A DNA stretch of 64,000 bases, from assembly GCA_009760855.2 (NCBI GenBank), contig WPIO01000087.1, positions 1,465,001-1,529,000 on the forward strand, written 5' to 3'. A model generated the notes under the pieces. The model saw only the letters and a list, made by a program, of their open reading frames with translations, ran no database searches and was not told the DNA's origin. A program made the translations under genes and the position numbers. Shown piece by piece: positions 11,556 through 24,854 of this stretch; the first letter of the stretch is position 1; each line of letters starts with the position of its first letter. Source of the DNA: Cristatella mucedo (taxonomy: Eukaryota; Bryozoa; Phylactolaemata; Cristatellidae).

Positions 11556-12160
11556 GCAAGTGTACCACATCCAAGTTGGTCCACACATTTTTCGATATCC
11601 AATCTCGACTTCTGTTGCTCGCCACTCGCAAGTCTTCCGGCCTGTGAATCGTTCGCTAGCAGTTAGTACAAAACTCAGCAGTTAAACTTGTCAGTCTTCA
11701 ACGTCACAGTTGTCACAGCTCACATCTTCTCGCCTTTCTGGTGAGCCGTAGTGGCTCACTAGGTAAGGCGGTTGCTTTTCACGTTCTCGGCCCCGAGGTC
11801 GTGGGTTCGAATCCTGTGGTGGGCGATCCTTTATCGAAGCTGCAAGCGGTAGTGATAGCCGCAAAGGCTTTTCTGTCGCTGTACAAAGAGGCTGCTAAAT
11901 TTTTCAGCTAGTATTTATTTCTGCTAGTGTTTATTTATTTATTTATTATAGTATCAGCTAGTTCTTATTTATTTATATTTATTATTTATTTATGTTATAT
12001 TTACTTATTATTCAAGTTTTAAATATGCTCTTCTGACTTAATCGTTAAGCTATGCCTTGCATCGACCTCAAATACGCACACAGCTGTACTTCGCATGCTT
12101 CAAAAGTCTGGAACTCACTAACGACTGAGGTTACGACATTATCCTACTTAATGACTTTGA
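11556..12160 (+). mobile_element. LINE-A remnant split by a SINE-A insertion
   Basis: Left part 11556-11738 matches the RT C-terminus up to 'cacatcttctcgcc'. The right part resumes near 12015 ('tgcttcaaaagtctggaact'). Part of the LINE is missing between them, so the insertion was accompanied or followed by a deletion. Confidence 0.65.
11741..11915 (+). mobile_element. SINE-A nested in LINE-A
   Basis: Full head with A box 'tggctcactaggtaagg' and B box GGTTCGAATCC, body and the 'cagctagtatttattt' end. An ATTT-rich tail extends to about 12005. It lies inside a LINE-A remnant and so is younger than it. Confidence 0.85.
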
Positions 12161-12194
12161 TATATGTGTATATATGTATACATGTACTTTTAAT

Positions 12195-12312
12195 GTGTAT
12201 AGCATCGCGAGAGAACTTAATCTCTATCCAGGCGCTTTGAATATGCCTCAGGGCTAAAGCCCGAGACCCCAGTCTTTAAAGATGAGCTCCTAACACCCAA
12301 GCCAAACTTAGA
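12195..12312 (-). mobile_element. SINE-B
   Basis: Antisense tail 'gagagaacttaatctctatc' followed by 'caggcgctt...atatgcctcagggct' and a decayed head. An AT/GT-rich stretch (12160-12190) lies on the tail side. Confidence 0.65.
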
Positions 12313-14379
12313 GAGCGCCTGCTCTTAACAGCATTTTCAGGGTCTGTGTGAATTGTCCTTTGTGTGCTACAAGATTATTTTTTAGCTTTAAGCTTTAATT
12401 AGCTATAATATAGCTATAAGATACACATGCTGACTATGTGTATCTTATAGCTAATTTATTTGTTTCCTTTACTGCATGCGAACATTATCTGGACAGAGAT
12501 TTAGTTCTTTTAAGGAATCATTTCAATATCTATTTGTATGATTATTATTATTGCTATTATAAAGCAGCAACACCTCGTGATTGGTTCAATCCCCCAGCTA
12601 ATTCCTTACTAAGAGCCAAAGAGCCAAAGTATGTTTAGTACACAAACAATCAAAGTGTACGGTATTGAGAGCTAGAACGCATGATTGGCTTCTGTCTTCG
12701 GTGTGCAGAGATAGTCAAGACCTGAGTTGCTATACCGAGCTGTGGTTGTTTTGCCCTACCAGTGGATGCCAGCGAGAAGTCCTTTACTTCCCTGGTCTAC
12801 AACAGCTTCGATGCCTAACTTCGACTGCAGTATCTGTCATTTCGTGCCCTCTGGTTACCCAGCAATGAGCAACGAGTCACTAATTTCAATGAAAGTCTTC
12901 GTGAGATAGTCGCTTGTGCTCTGTTGATCCCAGATTATGAACCGCCTTTACACAGTTATAACCCAAAGTACAATAATAACCCAAAATTTCCTCTCTGGTA
13001 CTTGATCAAGCTTGTTTGCATTCCTCAAGGCTTTTTCTTTTCTGCACTGCGTTAGGCAAAAGATGTTAGTATCCAATTTTTCCACAAAAGGCTGCAGATG
13101 TTATGCCAATGAGGTTAGCATCATAACAGCCAAATTATCGACAGTTTTTGCAGTTAGCAAGGTGCAAAGCATTCAATAATATCCAGGTAGCACTAGCAAG
13201 AGCTTGAGACCGCTGTGCTAACCCTCGCAGGACCAAGCCAACCAATACGGCAAGTTTGTCAAACGTTTCTCATTACCCGGTCTAAGGGCCGCATGAATGC
13301 CCCCGAGGGCGTTTGGTTTGCGCCTGTCCAAAATGATGGACTGCTCGAATAGTTTTCTGCCTGAATAGTAAAGGTACTTGAGAAAACCATTGTGTGCCGA
13401 GTCAGCCCAGCAAACTTGTCGGTGCCTAGAGTGGCACAATCTCAGGGGCGTGGCTAATTCGAGCCTCAGACCTTCAGATTAACGATTCTTTGAGGAGTGC
13501 GAGGCAGTTTTACCAGTGCGAAAGCTGGGAAAAGCTGTGGAATCTTGAAGCTTCTCGCACATTCTCCCCTGGAAGCTTGCAGTTGGAGAAGGCAAGGTTT
13601 TGCCGAAACATTCAGGAGAGGACAAGATAGAAACAGATAGGTCAAGGCCAATCATCGGGAACTAACCAAGCAAGTGCCAGTGGCATTGATAAGCCGTCAG
13701 GTCGTTGCCTCATCCTGGAGTCGTTATCTCCAACACAACAGTAGCCGGTGAAATATGATGCCAGGCAATTCTCTGTGAACGCCGGAGAATGTGTCCTGCA
13801 GATCGACGGTCCATCGATCTCGGTCACGTCCCGACTGTTCGCTTGGTATGCCAACCGACATGCCGCAGTCTACCCGAAGCAAGTCCAGAAGAACGCGAGC
13901 AGGCTCCTTCCTTGAACTTGGCTGCTTGAACAGCATGGCTTTAGTGCAGCTCGCTCGCCTGCCTGCTAGTGGCTCTGAGCATTGGCAGAGGCTGCACCAT
14001 AAACATGTACCAAAACGTAAAAGCAATTGAACTAGTCAAGCAAAGAACTCACTGACCAGAAGAAAGTCACTGACGTCAGCGAGCAGCTGACTTCTGGCAC
14101 CCAAGGTAGGCACCCTTCGCTGGTTGACACTTGGTTCCCTCGAAGTCCTCCGATGGGTGCTATTCGCGGCCCTCTTGGCCGGTTTCATCTGCTTCCGGTG
14201 TTTCTTTTGCTCTCTCCAAAGCTCAGCGTTTACAAGAATTGTACCCAGATCTGCTCATGCCACAAGTAATTATCTAAGACCTTATATGCTTATTTCCAAA
14301 GGTTTGTGCAACCTTCATGGAAATGCAGTCTAGAAATAGCAAGTTAGTTATCCATTGTACACCTGAAAGTATTCCTTCT
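12313..14379. other. No gene recognised
   Basis: Two kilobases with only short open frames (100 codons at most, minus, 13724-14026) and no repeats I can match within the window. Confidence 0.5.
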
Positions 14380-14480
14380 AAGTAATGGTAGTGATAATAA
14401 CAGTAGTAACAATAATAATACATATGTATGGTGCCCTCTGAGAACTTAACTCTTCATACAGGCTCTTTACATATAAGGCA
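14380..14480 (-). mobile_element. Solo retroelement tail (LINE-A/SINE-B type)
   Basis: Antisense tail: an AAT-rich run, then 'ggtgccctctgagaacttaa', then 'caggctctttacat'. Confidence 0.55.
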
Positions 14481-14865
14481 GGTTCATTGAATTTCTCCGA
14501 ATCTGGAAAACGCGAGACAGCAAGAGTTATGAGGCAGATTACATTGCCTGCTCTCCAATTTACTGAGGAAACCATTGAGAACATATGTGGTTGCCAGTGA
14601 TGCCTGTATGTGTGCATTTTGGTTTCCCTAGGCTAGACGGCTTGAAAACTTAGAACATTGATAGGACAGTTACAACTGTGTGCAGCCTTTCAATATAAGC
14701 ATTCACGGGCATGCATAAACAGACGAACTCACACACACTTACGCCCGAAAACATACATGCACACGTCCACACACTTGCTTTCTCGCACGCGTGGTCGTAC
14801 GAGGATCGGAGTGCACATATTCACACCGATATGCCCACGCAAACACACACGTAAACACACACACA

Positions 14866-15231
<366 letters not shown>

Positions 15232-15262
15232 GTGCATCAGAATGTACACGTGCTAACGATGC

Positions 15263-15465
15263 TCACTAATACTCACTATCTCAACTGCTCTACTGTCTCT
15301 GCTATGCTTCCCACTTTCTCTTTGTTGCGTGAGACGAAGTCTGTTGGCTACCAAATGTGTACCGTACCGAAAGCTACTTAGGCTGTAAGTGGGCTATACA
15401 AAACTATCCTGCCTAACACCCACATAGTCTTTATGACTTTGTGGAGTTACAGAGATACAATACAT
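15263..15465 (+). mobile_element. LINE-B 3' end
   Basis: Matches the end of the LINE-B copies at 24060 and 62101: 'tctgctatgcttcccacttt', 'gagacgaagtctgttggcta', 'tttgtggagttacag'. Truncated and non-coding. Confidence 0.75.
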
Positions 15466-15523
15466 TACAGGTACATGCAGGTAGATATGTATGTGCAGGT
15501 ATTTACTGATAAATATACATACA

Positions 15524-15527
<4 letters not shown>

Positions 15528-15587
<60 letters not shown>
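15528..15587. repeat. (AT)n microsatellite
   Basis: Pure AT run of about 60 bp. Confidence 0.95.
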
Positions 15588-15588
<1 letters not shown>

Positions 15589-16086
15589 CAGCCGGTCAGT
15601 TTTTTCTGCTATTGGTAGAATGTATTGTGGTCTCATTGGGTATGTGCCAGCTGTCTCTGTGCCATCGGCTGGTCTTCCACCTATACCGTTCAGCATATCT
15701 CCTCCCAGCTAGCCTCCGGTTGAACACCTGCTGACCTCCCCCCCCCTCCGTGCACGTGCTGGCTGGGACAGATCTCATCAATTGCTCGGCCTGTGGCCAC
15801 TGCTGCTTGCAGGTCGTCCCCCCCCCCGGCAGTCTAAGATGATAAGAGAAGGAAAGCTATGCTTAGCGGGTCCGCGGGAATCTAGCCATGCCATGCATCT
15901 GCTGCTACTGCTGCATCGGCATCTCTGTGCTGCTGCAGCTTGCCAATCAATCGACTTCACTGTCATCAGCGGGAAGAGGAGATAACTCTGGTTGGACAAC
16001 GGCCAGCTCACTCTGCTAGTCGGCTCTATTAACCTCGTTAGGAGGTGCACCCTTCAGCCCAGAGTAAAAAGAAAAGAGAATAATAG

Positions 16087-16128
<42 letters not shown>

Positions 16129-17689
16129 CTAGCTCTGATTAGAAGCTCGAAAGCTACTGCAAGGAAAAACTGCTCGCGTTCTACCTGGGCTTCGTCGTCA
16201 AGCTGCCCATCGAGTTAGATTTCGGGCCCCAAATCCAGTAAATGTTGCTGACGAAAATCTCCCGAGCTGGCGTCCCTACCCACAGAGTACATCTAACTGC
16301 TCTCTAAACTAGCTGATTAGGTTATTACTCGGTACCTACTGCAGAAGTGGCATCTGCTAATCACTGCAGTGAGATGGCAGCATCGAGCGGCAGCAGCAGC
16401 AGAATGACTGTTCCCTCTGGCCAGGGGGCCAGAGGCCAACCGGAAGTGATGCCTGCTAGCCCTTACGTACGAGGGCTGCTGCTGCTGCTGCTGATGGTGA
16501 TTATGAGCAAGGAGTCTTGTCACCGCAACAGCAGCAGGCAGCTGCAGCTGGCCAACTCACCGACGCTGGCTCTGATGGAGTCAGCCGCTGCCGGCGAGTG
16601 CATGGCTGAGCCACCGACTGTGCCTGGAGGGGTAAAATGTCAGTACGTGAGCAATCGGTCTGGAATGCACGTCAACCCCAGCAAACGCCCGAGGCTGCAA
16701 TTAAAATGTCTAATTCTGGGTGGGTGCCGGCATCAACAAACAGAGTTCAGCCTCTCCTGGCGAAGGCAGGCGAGCGGCTACAAGCAGACAATGCTCAGAG
16801 GAAAAACAAGGAGCAGCAGCGGCTGCGATGGCAAGTGGATCGCAGTGCCACCTGGCGTGGTCAGTGTTCTCAAACTACCGATGCGTTCAAGGAATGCAGC
16901 TCCTGTTTGCAGGAAGCCGGCTGACTGGCCTGGCTATCAGCTGCTGGGCTGTGGCTAAGCTTACCCAGAATTACCGGTGGCTTTACCAATTACCTGCACT
17001 GGTACAGTCAGTCTCCATAAACAAGCCAACCGTTCTGCTGGGGAGAGCAGACCGGTTACGAAAAGGCTCGGCTTGCATAACAATTGACGTGCTGCCAGAC
17101 CAGCACCCGATGCAGCGCTGATGCAGAGGGCAAAACTGTAGTTTTCGTATGCGAGCAGTGCTTGCACAGCACTGACAGTTACTTTAGATCATTTTCATTG
17201 CCTTACAGTTTCGAGTTTGAGGAGACACATCGTTTCAGACTGGAAGCATTGCTGCCCTAACCTAAGACTAAGGCATTTGAGATCTTGGTATCAAAGACTT
17301 GGCTTCTGATGAGAGTTTTTCTGATCAGATTAGCTGCCCTTCTGCTCTGCAGGTCTTCCATACTATGTCGCTATCGTACGTGTCGCTAGCGAGTAAAGTC
17401 TGCCTGGAAAGCTGAAAGATTTTGCCTTGAGGGCACCGGACAAAATGGGCATAAGCCAGAAGCAGTTTTGCCTGTTTTGCCCCGTCCCGCCCCCTTAGTT
17501 TCCCTTTGGATATGTCTACAGCTATGTATAAAGTATATGCCACTAGCTACAGGCTTCTCGTCGAGAGCCCAGCTTGGGGGCATCAGGCCGTCCTTGAGCT
17601 GCACGTTTTCTCTCTGTGCACGAGTGACATCCAGTGCCCCCAGATTTTCGCTAGGTGTTCACGTAGGGAAACTAGCTTAGGGTGGTCCA
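15588..17689. other. No gene firmly supported; CAG/CTG-rich patch
   Basis: Moderately GC-rich with short CAG and CTG runs (about 16390 and 16480) and an (AT)n run at 16090-16123. A 203-codon plus-strand frame (16347-16958) is the longest. Its product is Ser/Arg-rich with one short Leu run and no family I recognise. I see no clear splice context and leave it as a weak candidate. Confidence 0.35.
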
Positions 17690-18405
17690 TGCATTCGTGA
17701 CATCCCGTCTCGACTTCTGCAACTCACTGCTTACTGGCCTACCAGCATGTGCGATCAGGTGATTGCAGCTGGTGCAAAACTCCGCAGCTAGGCTTGTCTG
17801 TCGTGAGCGTCACAGTTGCCACATTAACCACTTCTCGCCGACCTGCACTGGCTACCAGTCAAGAAATGGATTGACTTCAAGGTTTTGTCGATCACTTTTA
17901 GGTCACTTCATTCTTTGGCTCCAGCCTATCTCTCAGATTCACTCCCCCACCAGGCCAAGCATTGTACCACCAGCTTTTCGGAATCCAACAGCCTACAAAT
18001 ACCTCGTACAAATCTCAAATCCTTTGGAGAACGTGCATTTAGCTCGTATGCTCCCAAAGCCTGGAACTCCCTCCCGACCTGCGTCAAAACATCCCCTGAC
18101 CTGACTACATTTAAAAGGAACTTAAAAACTCACCTATTTAGGACAGCATTTAGTGGGTCCCTGTGATTCGCCCTTGATGTGCTTATGCGTGCTGACACTG
18201 TGCATGCTGCCACTAACCACATTTGCATGCTGACCCTGTGCATGTCACCCCTAACCATATTATTCATTTCGTTTGTTTTTCAAGCATGATTTTACTTACC
18301 ATTCAATGGCATTTCACTTTACAGCAAATGTAAAGTGCCTAGAGAGAGATTAAGTTCTCTAAGGGCGCTTTATCAAGTGAATTATTATTATTATTATTAT
18401 TATTA
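17690..18405 (+). mobile_element. LINE-A, best 3' reference copy
   Basis: Encodes, across frameshifts, the RT C-terminus from S-R-L-D-F-C-N-S-L-L through A-A-R-L-V-C-R-E-R and A-P-K-A-W-N-S-L to a stop near 18164. A 3' UTR follows with a repeated 'tgctgacactgtgcatg' segment. It ends in the stem-loop 'gcctagagagagattaag...ctaagggcgc' and (ATT)n at 18382-18405. This copy defines the 3' end for the others. Confidence 0.85.
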
Positions 18406-18805
18406 GGGAGCCAGAGCACGTAATTGTAGAATGAAAGACCGGCCCCCCCCCCCCCGACTGCCCACCCCTGTATCGGCTCGTGTCTTACCGGTTGTGTGTC
18501 ATCCAGAGCTCTAAAGCCACTGGCCGTATTGCTTTCCTCGGTGCCCGAGAGTTGTACCTCGCCCCCTCGTCTAGTGGTGCCCATTCCTTACAGTGCCAGC
18601 ATTCTTGTGACAGAACCTTTGCTTGCTGCTGGCATCATTATGCTGCTAAATAAAACACTTTCTGGACACACACACACACACACACTTACCGTAGTGCTGG
18701 GACGCCCCTGAATAGGCAGCCCATGAACCAGGCAGCCAAGTTCATCCTGCTGTGGGTTTTAATGAAGAATGAAGCAATAGCATATGCTTCGGCACAAGCG
18801 ATGCC
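18406..18805. other. No gene recognised
   Basis: Contains a poly(C) run near 18443 and a (CA)n run near 18667-18684. No coding evidence. Confidence 0.5.
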
Positions 18806-18976
18806 GTCATAGCCGTAATGGCACAAGGTGAGGCGGTTCCTTTTTACGACCTTGGTCCCGAGGTCGTGACTTCGAATCCTGCGGTAGGTGGTCCTCTATT
18901 GTCACTGCAAGCAGTAGCTGCAGCAGTAGCTGTAAAAGGCTCTTCTGTCGCTGTACAAAAGAGGCTGTTGAATAGC
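18806..18976 (+). mobile_element. SINE-A, diverged
   Basis: Head with a B box carrying a substitution (acttcgaatcctg), body with an extra 'gcagtagctgcagcagtagc' duplication, and end 'aaaagaggctgttgaat'. Confidence 0.75.
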
Positions 18977-19827
18977 AGAAACAGAGCAACAAGGAGAAAT
19001 GACTAACACTGCCTTGCATTACCTGCCGTCAAAGCATCTACACATTTGTGGGCACGTAATTGGCAAGTTGAACTAACCCTCGGTGTAAGCTAGAACTAAC
19101 CCTCGGTGTAAGCTAGATGCCTCAGGTTTCACTTAAGATTTACGACTGCCATCTGACATGGTGGCGTTCGTTACTGTGATGTGACATCTCCGAACAAGAC
19201 TATTTGGCTACATATGGCAGCTCACGGGCGACAATTGCTGCTCATTTATGGCTAATAATCTAACACTTTGAGCCGACTGTGAACAGATCGGCCCCGAACA
19301 GTGTCGTTGATTCAGAGCTCAGATGCTCAGTTTCGTTTTCAAAAGTGATTTGAGTTCGACAGCAACATAGTTCTATACGCTCTAGCAGCTTAGCTAGCAG
19401 CTTCACTGTCTTCGTGAAAAACAACGTGTTTCATACTTGATGCATTTCCAGGCTGCCTCTTGACGAATTTCATGATTTCCAGTCCACGGCAAATCATGAC
19501 GTCATATCGATCGGCTTTCGTCTGCTGTCTATCGGCTAATCTAGCTAGCTGTCCCGAATGAATGTAAGTTTGCAAGCAGGGAATAAGTGCTGCCAACCAC
19601 AATGACAGAATGCAGTATAATCACCATATGGTGTTCCAGAAATTGCTACAAAATAGATTTATTTACTTGAGAGGAGAAGAGAATGCAAATTAGTGGAGCA
19701 TCGCTCTTTGGCTTCTCTTGATTCTATCGCTCCTCTCCTATCCTCTTTCTTTCTCCTTCCCCCTACCATTTCCTCCCTCTTGCCCATCTTCCCCTTTTAC
19801 TTCAATCTACTTTCGTGCTACTGACTA
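18977..19827. other. No gene recognised; small tandem duplication
   Basis: A 23-bp unit containing 'accctcggtgtaagctag' is present twice in tandem at 19072-19117. Otherwise featureless. Confidence 0.5.
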
Positions 19828-19991
19828 TGGCGGTTGCTTTCACGACCTCGATCCCGAGGTCGTGGGTTCGATTCCTGCGGTGGGCGATTCTTTATCGCCA
19901 CTGCAAGCGGTGGTGATAGCCGTGAAAGGCTCTTCTGTCGATATACAAAAAGAGGCTGTTTAATCAGCTAGGATTTATTTATTTATTTATT
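19828..19991 (+). mobile_element. SINE-A, 5'-truncated
   Basis: Begins inside the head at 'ggcggttgctttcacgacc' (A box lost), then an intact B box, body and ATTT tail. It abuts LINE-A at 19992. Confidence 0.85.
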
Positions 19992-20625
19992 CAGAAACTT
20001 GAAAACTCAACGTTCAAAGTCAGCTCTGACAATATATCTCCTGTTGCATATGCACGAAATCTAGATGTCCTGTTCAAAAGTGACGTTTTATTAGACGATC
20101 ACATCAGCTCTTCAGTCAAGTCTGCCTACTTTCAGCTATATAAAATTGCTAAAATTTGGGCTTGCCTAGACAGGGATACTGCATCTAGATCAATCCATGC
20201 GTTTGTGACATCCCGTCTCGACTTCTGTAACTAACTGTTTGCTGGTCTACCGGCTTGTGCAAGTAAGCACTTACAGTTATTGCAAAACTCTGCAGCTAGG
20301 TTTTTCTGTCGTGAGCCAACGTTGCAGTTGCCCCATCGCACCACTTCTCGCCTACCTTCACTGGCTCCTCATTAAGCTGTACATCGACTTCAAGGCTCTG
20401 TCCCTCGTGTTCAGCCCTCGTCATTATCTTGCTGACACTGTACATGGTGCCACTAACCATTTTGCATGTTGACCTTCCATATCAACTCTAACCATATTGT
20501 ACTTGTTGACGTTGAGCATGTCGCCACTAACTTTTCGATCTTGCTTCCTTTACAGCAAACGCAAAATGTGTAAAAAGAGACTAAATTTTCCATGGATGCA
20601 ATACAAATTAATTATTATTATTAAT
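19992..20625 (+). mobile_element. LINE-A remnant
   Basis: Starts upstream of the C-terminal block and parallels 4940-5480 ('gacgttttattagacgatca'). It loses part of the 3' coding region and ends in a decayed tail before ATT repeats at 20614-20632. Confidence 0.75.
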
Positions 20626-21637
20626 ATTACTACTAAACCTCTTTCTTTTTTACTCTATCTCTCTTTTTTCTTACTCTATCTACTCTCACTTCTGTATTTT
20701 GTTGTATCTTTTTTGCATCTTGTGTACATACTGTAACCTCATTTTTAAGTTCTAAGTTGCTATAATGCCATGCTGCCTTTAGGGCCTCGAGAATTGCAAT
20801 AGCGTGTGCACAGTCTCACAATCTCAGTGCCAGTTGCCTGCCATGTTTCTGACCCAGTTTAAGCTTGGTAGAACTAATTGCAAAAGCAGCACAATCGATC
20901 GGCCCTGCCTCCTGCGGCTTCGAACTGCTACTAAATCTGCAGTGCACGACGGAGCATGAGACCTGACTGCTGTACCAACTGCTATGCAGCTTTCTTTTTC
21001 CTGAAAGCTTATGACAATGAGCACTTATGAGTAAACTTTGGTCCTGTGGGGTGCCACCGAGGTCAATCGAGGACATTTCCCACGTCACCGATTCACCATC
21101 TAGCATGATTTATGGGTTTCGTGAGTGCCACTGCAATCGCACTAATGACTGTGCAGGAGCAAGGCAGGATGCAGCTCGTCTTTTGCTTTCGTCCTTGGAC
21201 GTCACCCTTCACTGAGTGTGACACCTTCTTCGTTGCCCTCATACAATGCACCACCCTGAGCACGGTAGGTTAAGTTACTTTACGAAATAAAAAGCCAGTT
21301 GCGATCCCACCACGAAGTGACAAGCATTGACAGACCACTTAAGAACTCACATAACCACTGTCTCGATCAAGTGGCAATGACCTATATTGCTTAAGATGGT
21401 CAGCAGCTGGGCATGTGCTGCTGCTGCTATACTGTTCTGCAGTCACCAGGATCTACCGTGCAGCCTGTTCGTTTTTGCATCGGCTGCCTAGCCTTGATAA
21501 ATAATGTTTGAGGTTGTGACCAATGAGCTGCCCAGGTCCTGTGGCTGGACTAGAACAGTGTGTCTGAATGCCGATATTGACAGTGATTGCTGAAGGAACT
21601 GTGACGGCTCCTGGCTGATCAACAAATACAGACCCGA
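20626..21637. other. No gene recognised
   Basis: A pyrimidine-rich stretch (20636-20740) follows the LINE-A tail. The rest shows no repeat or coding signal. Confidence 0.5.
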
Positions 21638-22055
21638 GTTCTCACTCTGATCCGAAAAGCATGCCGTGGCTTAGCTCCTTCATACCTAGCTCAACTGCTT
21701 CACCCTCATGCTTCGTGCCCTCATGTCCACTATGGACAAAAAATTGGCTGTTCCATTCGTATACTTGAAGACCGTTGGTAACAGAAGCTTTTACCCTGCG
21801 GGTCCTTGACTCTAAGGAAACACTTCGATAATTCTTATTCAACAATATTTATTCTCCTGCTGCTGACTGTGGCACATCCTTTCCAGCCACACTGAGCTGC
21901 CAGCTTCATGCAACTCACTTCTTGACCGGCTGACTCGGTTATTCTTCACTTTCTCATTGTTGCCTGAGATGGAGTCTGTTGACAACTGTGTGTGCACCGA
22001 AACTACCACTTAGTATTTAGGGCTTTTTGGTGTTACAGGCGGAGATACATCGCAT
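21638..22055 (+). mobile_element. LINE-B, 3' part
   Basis: Parallels 24240-24720: 'tggcttagctccttcatacc', 'gaccgttggtaacagaagct', 'gagatggagtctgttga' and the 'gcggagatacat' end. Broken frame. Confidence 0.7.
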
Positions 22056-22329
22056 TACGATTTGCTGACATAATGCTGCTGTGCTCGGCTGCAGGTGACG
22101 TTCAGCTAGCCCTGGTTACCGCTTGTGGTCTAGGTTGTAAATGTATGAGCAGACGAGAGCTGCTAGTCGGGACTGTGCAGCAGGCAGGCGCTCGGGATTC
22201 ACGACAGCCACAGTGTGTACTGATCACTGATCATGTGACTGATCACCTCTTTTCCAGCTTGTGCCTAGAAATGGGTTTACTTCTTCTACGTTGCTGCACA
22301 AATGTATTATAATTATTTCTGTTAGGACA

Positions 22330-22398
22330 AACAGAAGAGACCAAGACACGGAGACAAAGAGAAGACCAGGAAAGAGAGACAGACACTGAGACACAGAC

Positions 22399-22460
<62 letters not shown>

Positions 22461-22690
22461 AGAGAGGGATAGACAGAGAGAAGAGAGAGAGAAAGAAGGA
22501 GAGAGAGAGAAGAGGGAGAGAATACAGAATAGCAGAGACTTAAAGACAGAGAGAGACAGAGAGACAGAGGGAGAGACACGGACAGAGACAGACAGACAGA
22601 GATGGAGACAGGAAAGAGAGGGAGAGAAGCATTCATACACACACACATATACATAAACACCAAGGGAGAGAGAGGGAGGGAGAGCTTTAG
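22330..22690. repeat. (GA)n-rich microsatellite
   Basis: Purine-rich array of GA with GACA interruptions. Long spurious frames on the other strand encode only Ser/Leu repeats. Confidence 0.9.
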
Positions 22691-22741
22691 ATAACATGAG
22701 AGCCACCAAGTGAACTCCCAGGTATGTACCCACAAGCATGC

Positions 22742-22870
22742 AAGTTGGCGTGTGTGTACGTGTGAGAGTGTGTAGGGGTGTGCATTCATGTATGTGTGTG
22801 TGTGTGCGCGCAAATGTGTGTGTGTGTGTGTGTCTGTGTCTGCATCTGTGTCTGTGTATGTGTCTTTTTA

Positions 22871-22949
<79 letters not shown>

Positions 22950-22950
22950 C
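22742..22950. repeat. (GT)n microsatellite
   Basis: About 200 bp of GT with CG and CT interruptions. Confidence 0.9.
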
Positions 22951-23650
22951 TGTATGCATGTGCCCACCTGTGAGAATGTTTGGAATGATGAAATAACAAT
23001 TCACACGCGATTCCATGAAGACCTAAATTTAGCTTCCAACTTGCTCCTCATTATTCTACACTTGGAGGTTGTATTTATTTACTGATCAGTACCTGAAGAA
23101 TTTGTTATTGGTGCAGTAAAAAAACGAGAATATCTTCTATTTCTGTAGCTGTCTTGCTTTCAACTGCTCGACTCGGGTTGCTGCTTGGCTGAAACAGCAG
23201 CGACTACCACATTCTTCCTTATTCTGCCAAATAAGATTCTGCCAGATGGCCACATAAGATGCCACTCTAAGTACTGACTCAAACCGAATCATTATATCAT
23301 TCAGTCTTCACCGCTGCCAGTGATGGATTTTCATCTTGGGGAAAGACCTGCAAAACTCCTATGTGGGGCAAGACCTGCGCGATTTTCACTCGTGGGTGTC
23401 GAAAAAGGGTCAGCCCAGCTTGCTGCCCCTCTCTAGGAGGGGGACAAATGCCCACCCCAGCCGCTGCCCTCTTTAGCTTTGCCACTGATTACTCTCTCAG
23501 TCGCACTCCGAACACTGGGCTCAAAACTCTTAATGCTGTCTCCAAACCAGCAATGGTTGCCTTCTCGTTTATGATCGGCTTGATGAAATAGAAGCAACTT
23601 TCTAACTATGCTTCAATGAAAACAAGTTTTCTTCCATCGTTTGAGTTACA
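22951..23650. other. No gene recognised
   Basis: Unique-looking sequence with short frames only. Confidence 0.5.
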
Positions 23651-23805
23651 TTAGCTGATTCAACAGCCTCATTTGTACAACTGCAGCTGCTTGACGGCAA
23701 TCACAGCTACTTGCATCGGGCAATAAAGGATCGCTCTCTGCAGGACTCGAACCCACGATCTGGGTGGTAAGGAGTGAGCACCTAACCCCCGAGCTAAGAC
23801 CCGGT
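23651..23805 (-). mobile_element. SINE-C, SINE-A-related variant
   Basis: Shares the 'agctgattcaacagcctc' end and 'aataaaggatcg' body with SINE-A, but has a different tRNA-like head ('ggactcgaacccacgatct...gagctaagacccgg' on plus). Other copies: 24855 (+) and 35143 (-). Confidence 0.6.
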
Positions 23806-24059
23806 ATATCCTACTGGCAGATGGCTATACAGGAATATAGCAGCATTGTGTCAGAAGGTAGCACACGTTTAGAGCATTAATGTGCACGTATTCTCAGCTT
23901 TGATCTCTGCTACACGTCTTTTGTCATGCTCCTCCAATTGAATCTCCATCATGTACTGATATGCAACTAAGAATAAATCCTATAGGGTCTAGGAGGGCTC
24001 ACTCACTCAGCATTTATTGTTATACGAGATTAGGAGCTGTCTCCCACAGTTGCTAGTAA

Positions 24060-24720
24060 AAAAATTTAACTAGCTCCTTAGTTCTGTGTCGGCTTGATTA
24101 TTGGAACTCCCTTTTGGCTGGGCTACCAAAGCTGAATATGAATATGGCTGCAAGGCTAGTCTTTAAGTCCCAGAGGCTTGAGCATGTGTCTCCTTTGCTA
24201 AAAGAGCTAGAATGGATACCGGTTGAGCAACGGATACAGAACAAAGTTCTTACTCTGACCCATAAGGCCTGCCAAGGCTTGGCTCCTTCGTACCTAGCTG
24301 AACTGCTGCATCAGTTTCAGCATGTTCGTACCCTCAGGTCCTATGTGGACAATAAATTAGCTGTTCCATTCCTTCGCTTAAAGACCGTTGGCGACAGAAG
24401 CTTTAGCTCTGCAGGTCCTAGACTGGGGAACTCGCTTCCACAATTCTTACGCAACGACAACTACTCTCCTACTGACAACTATGGCTCATTTTTTTCAGCG
24501 ATCCTGAGCTGCTACTTCCATGCCACTCACTACCTCAACTGCTCTCCTGACTCTGCTATGCTTGCCACTTTCTCTTTGTTGCTTGAGACGAAGTCTTTTG
24601 GCTACCGAATGCGTACCGAAAGCTGCTTAGGCTGTGAGTGGGCTATGCAAAATACTCCTGCATAACTACCACATGGTCTTTATGACTTTGTGGAGTTACA
24701 GACGGAGATACAAGACAAGA
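24060..24720 (+). mobile_element. LINE-B, best copy, RT C-terminal region
   Basis: A 183-codon open frame (24114-24665) encodes a non-LTR RT C-terminus of CR1/L2 style. Visible blocks: A-A-R-L-V-F-K-S-Q, L-E-W-I-P-V-E-Q-R-I-Q-N-K-V, G-L-A-P-S-Y-L-A-E-L-L, L-A-V-P-F-L-R-L-K-T-V-G-D-R and F-S-S-A-G-P-R-L-G-N-S-L-P. The catalytic palm is missing, so this is a 5'-truncated fragment. The 3' end is 'tttgtggagttacagacgga' plus an ACA-rich tail. It is distinct from LINE-A, which uses a stem-loop plus (ATT)n tail. Confidence 0.8.
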
Positions 24721-24854
24721 CAAATACGGACAACTCGACCAGCATTGCAATGGCATAGTTACGAGGATTATATCACCTACCATTCATTCTATAAGCAGTG
24801 CAGGATCCAGGGGGCAGGAGGGGCATCTACCACCTTCATAAAGGAATTGTGTGG

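Noticed and set aside
16347-16958. 203-codon plus-strand frame as a gene
   Set aside because: Low-complexity Ser/Arg-rich product, overlapping frames of similar length, and no motif. Kept only as a weak candidate in the region note.
24114-24665. 183-codon frame as a host gene
   Set aside because: Its blocks are the C-terminus of a non-LTR reverse transcriptase (LINE-B), repeated at 62128 and 21650.
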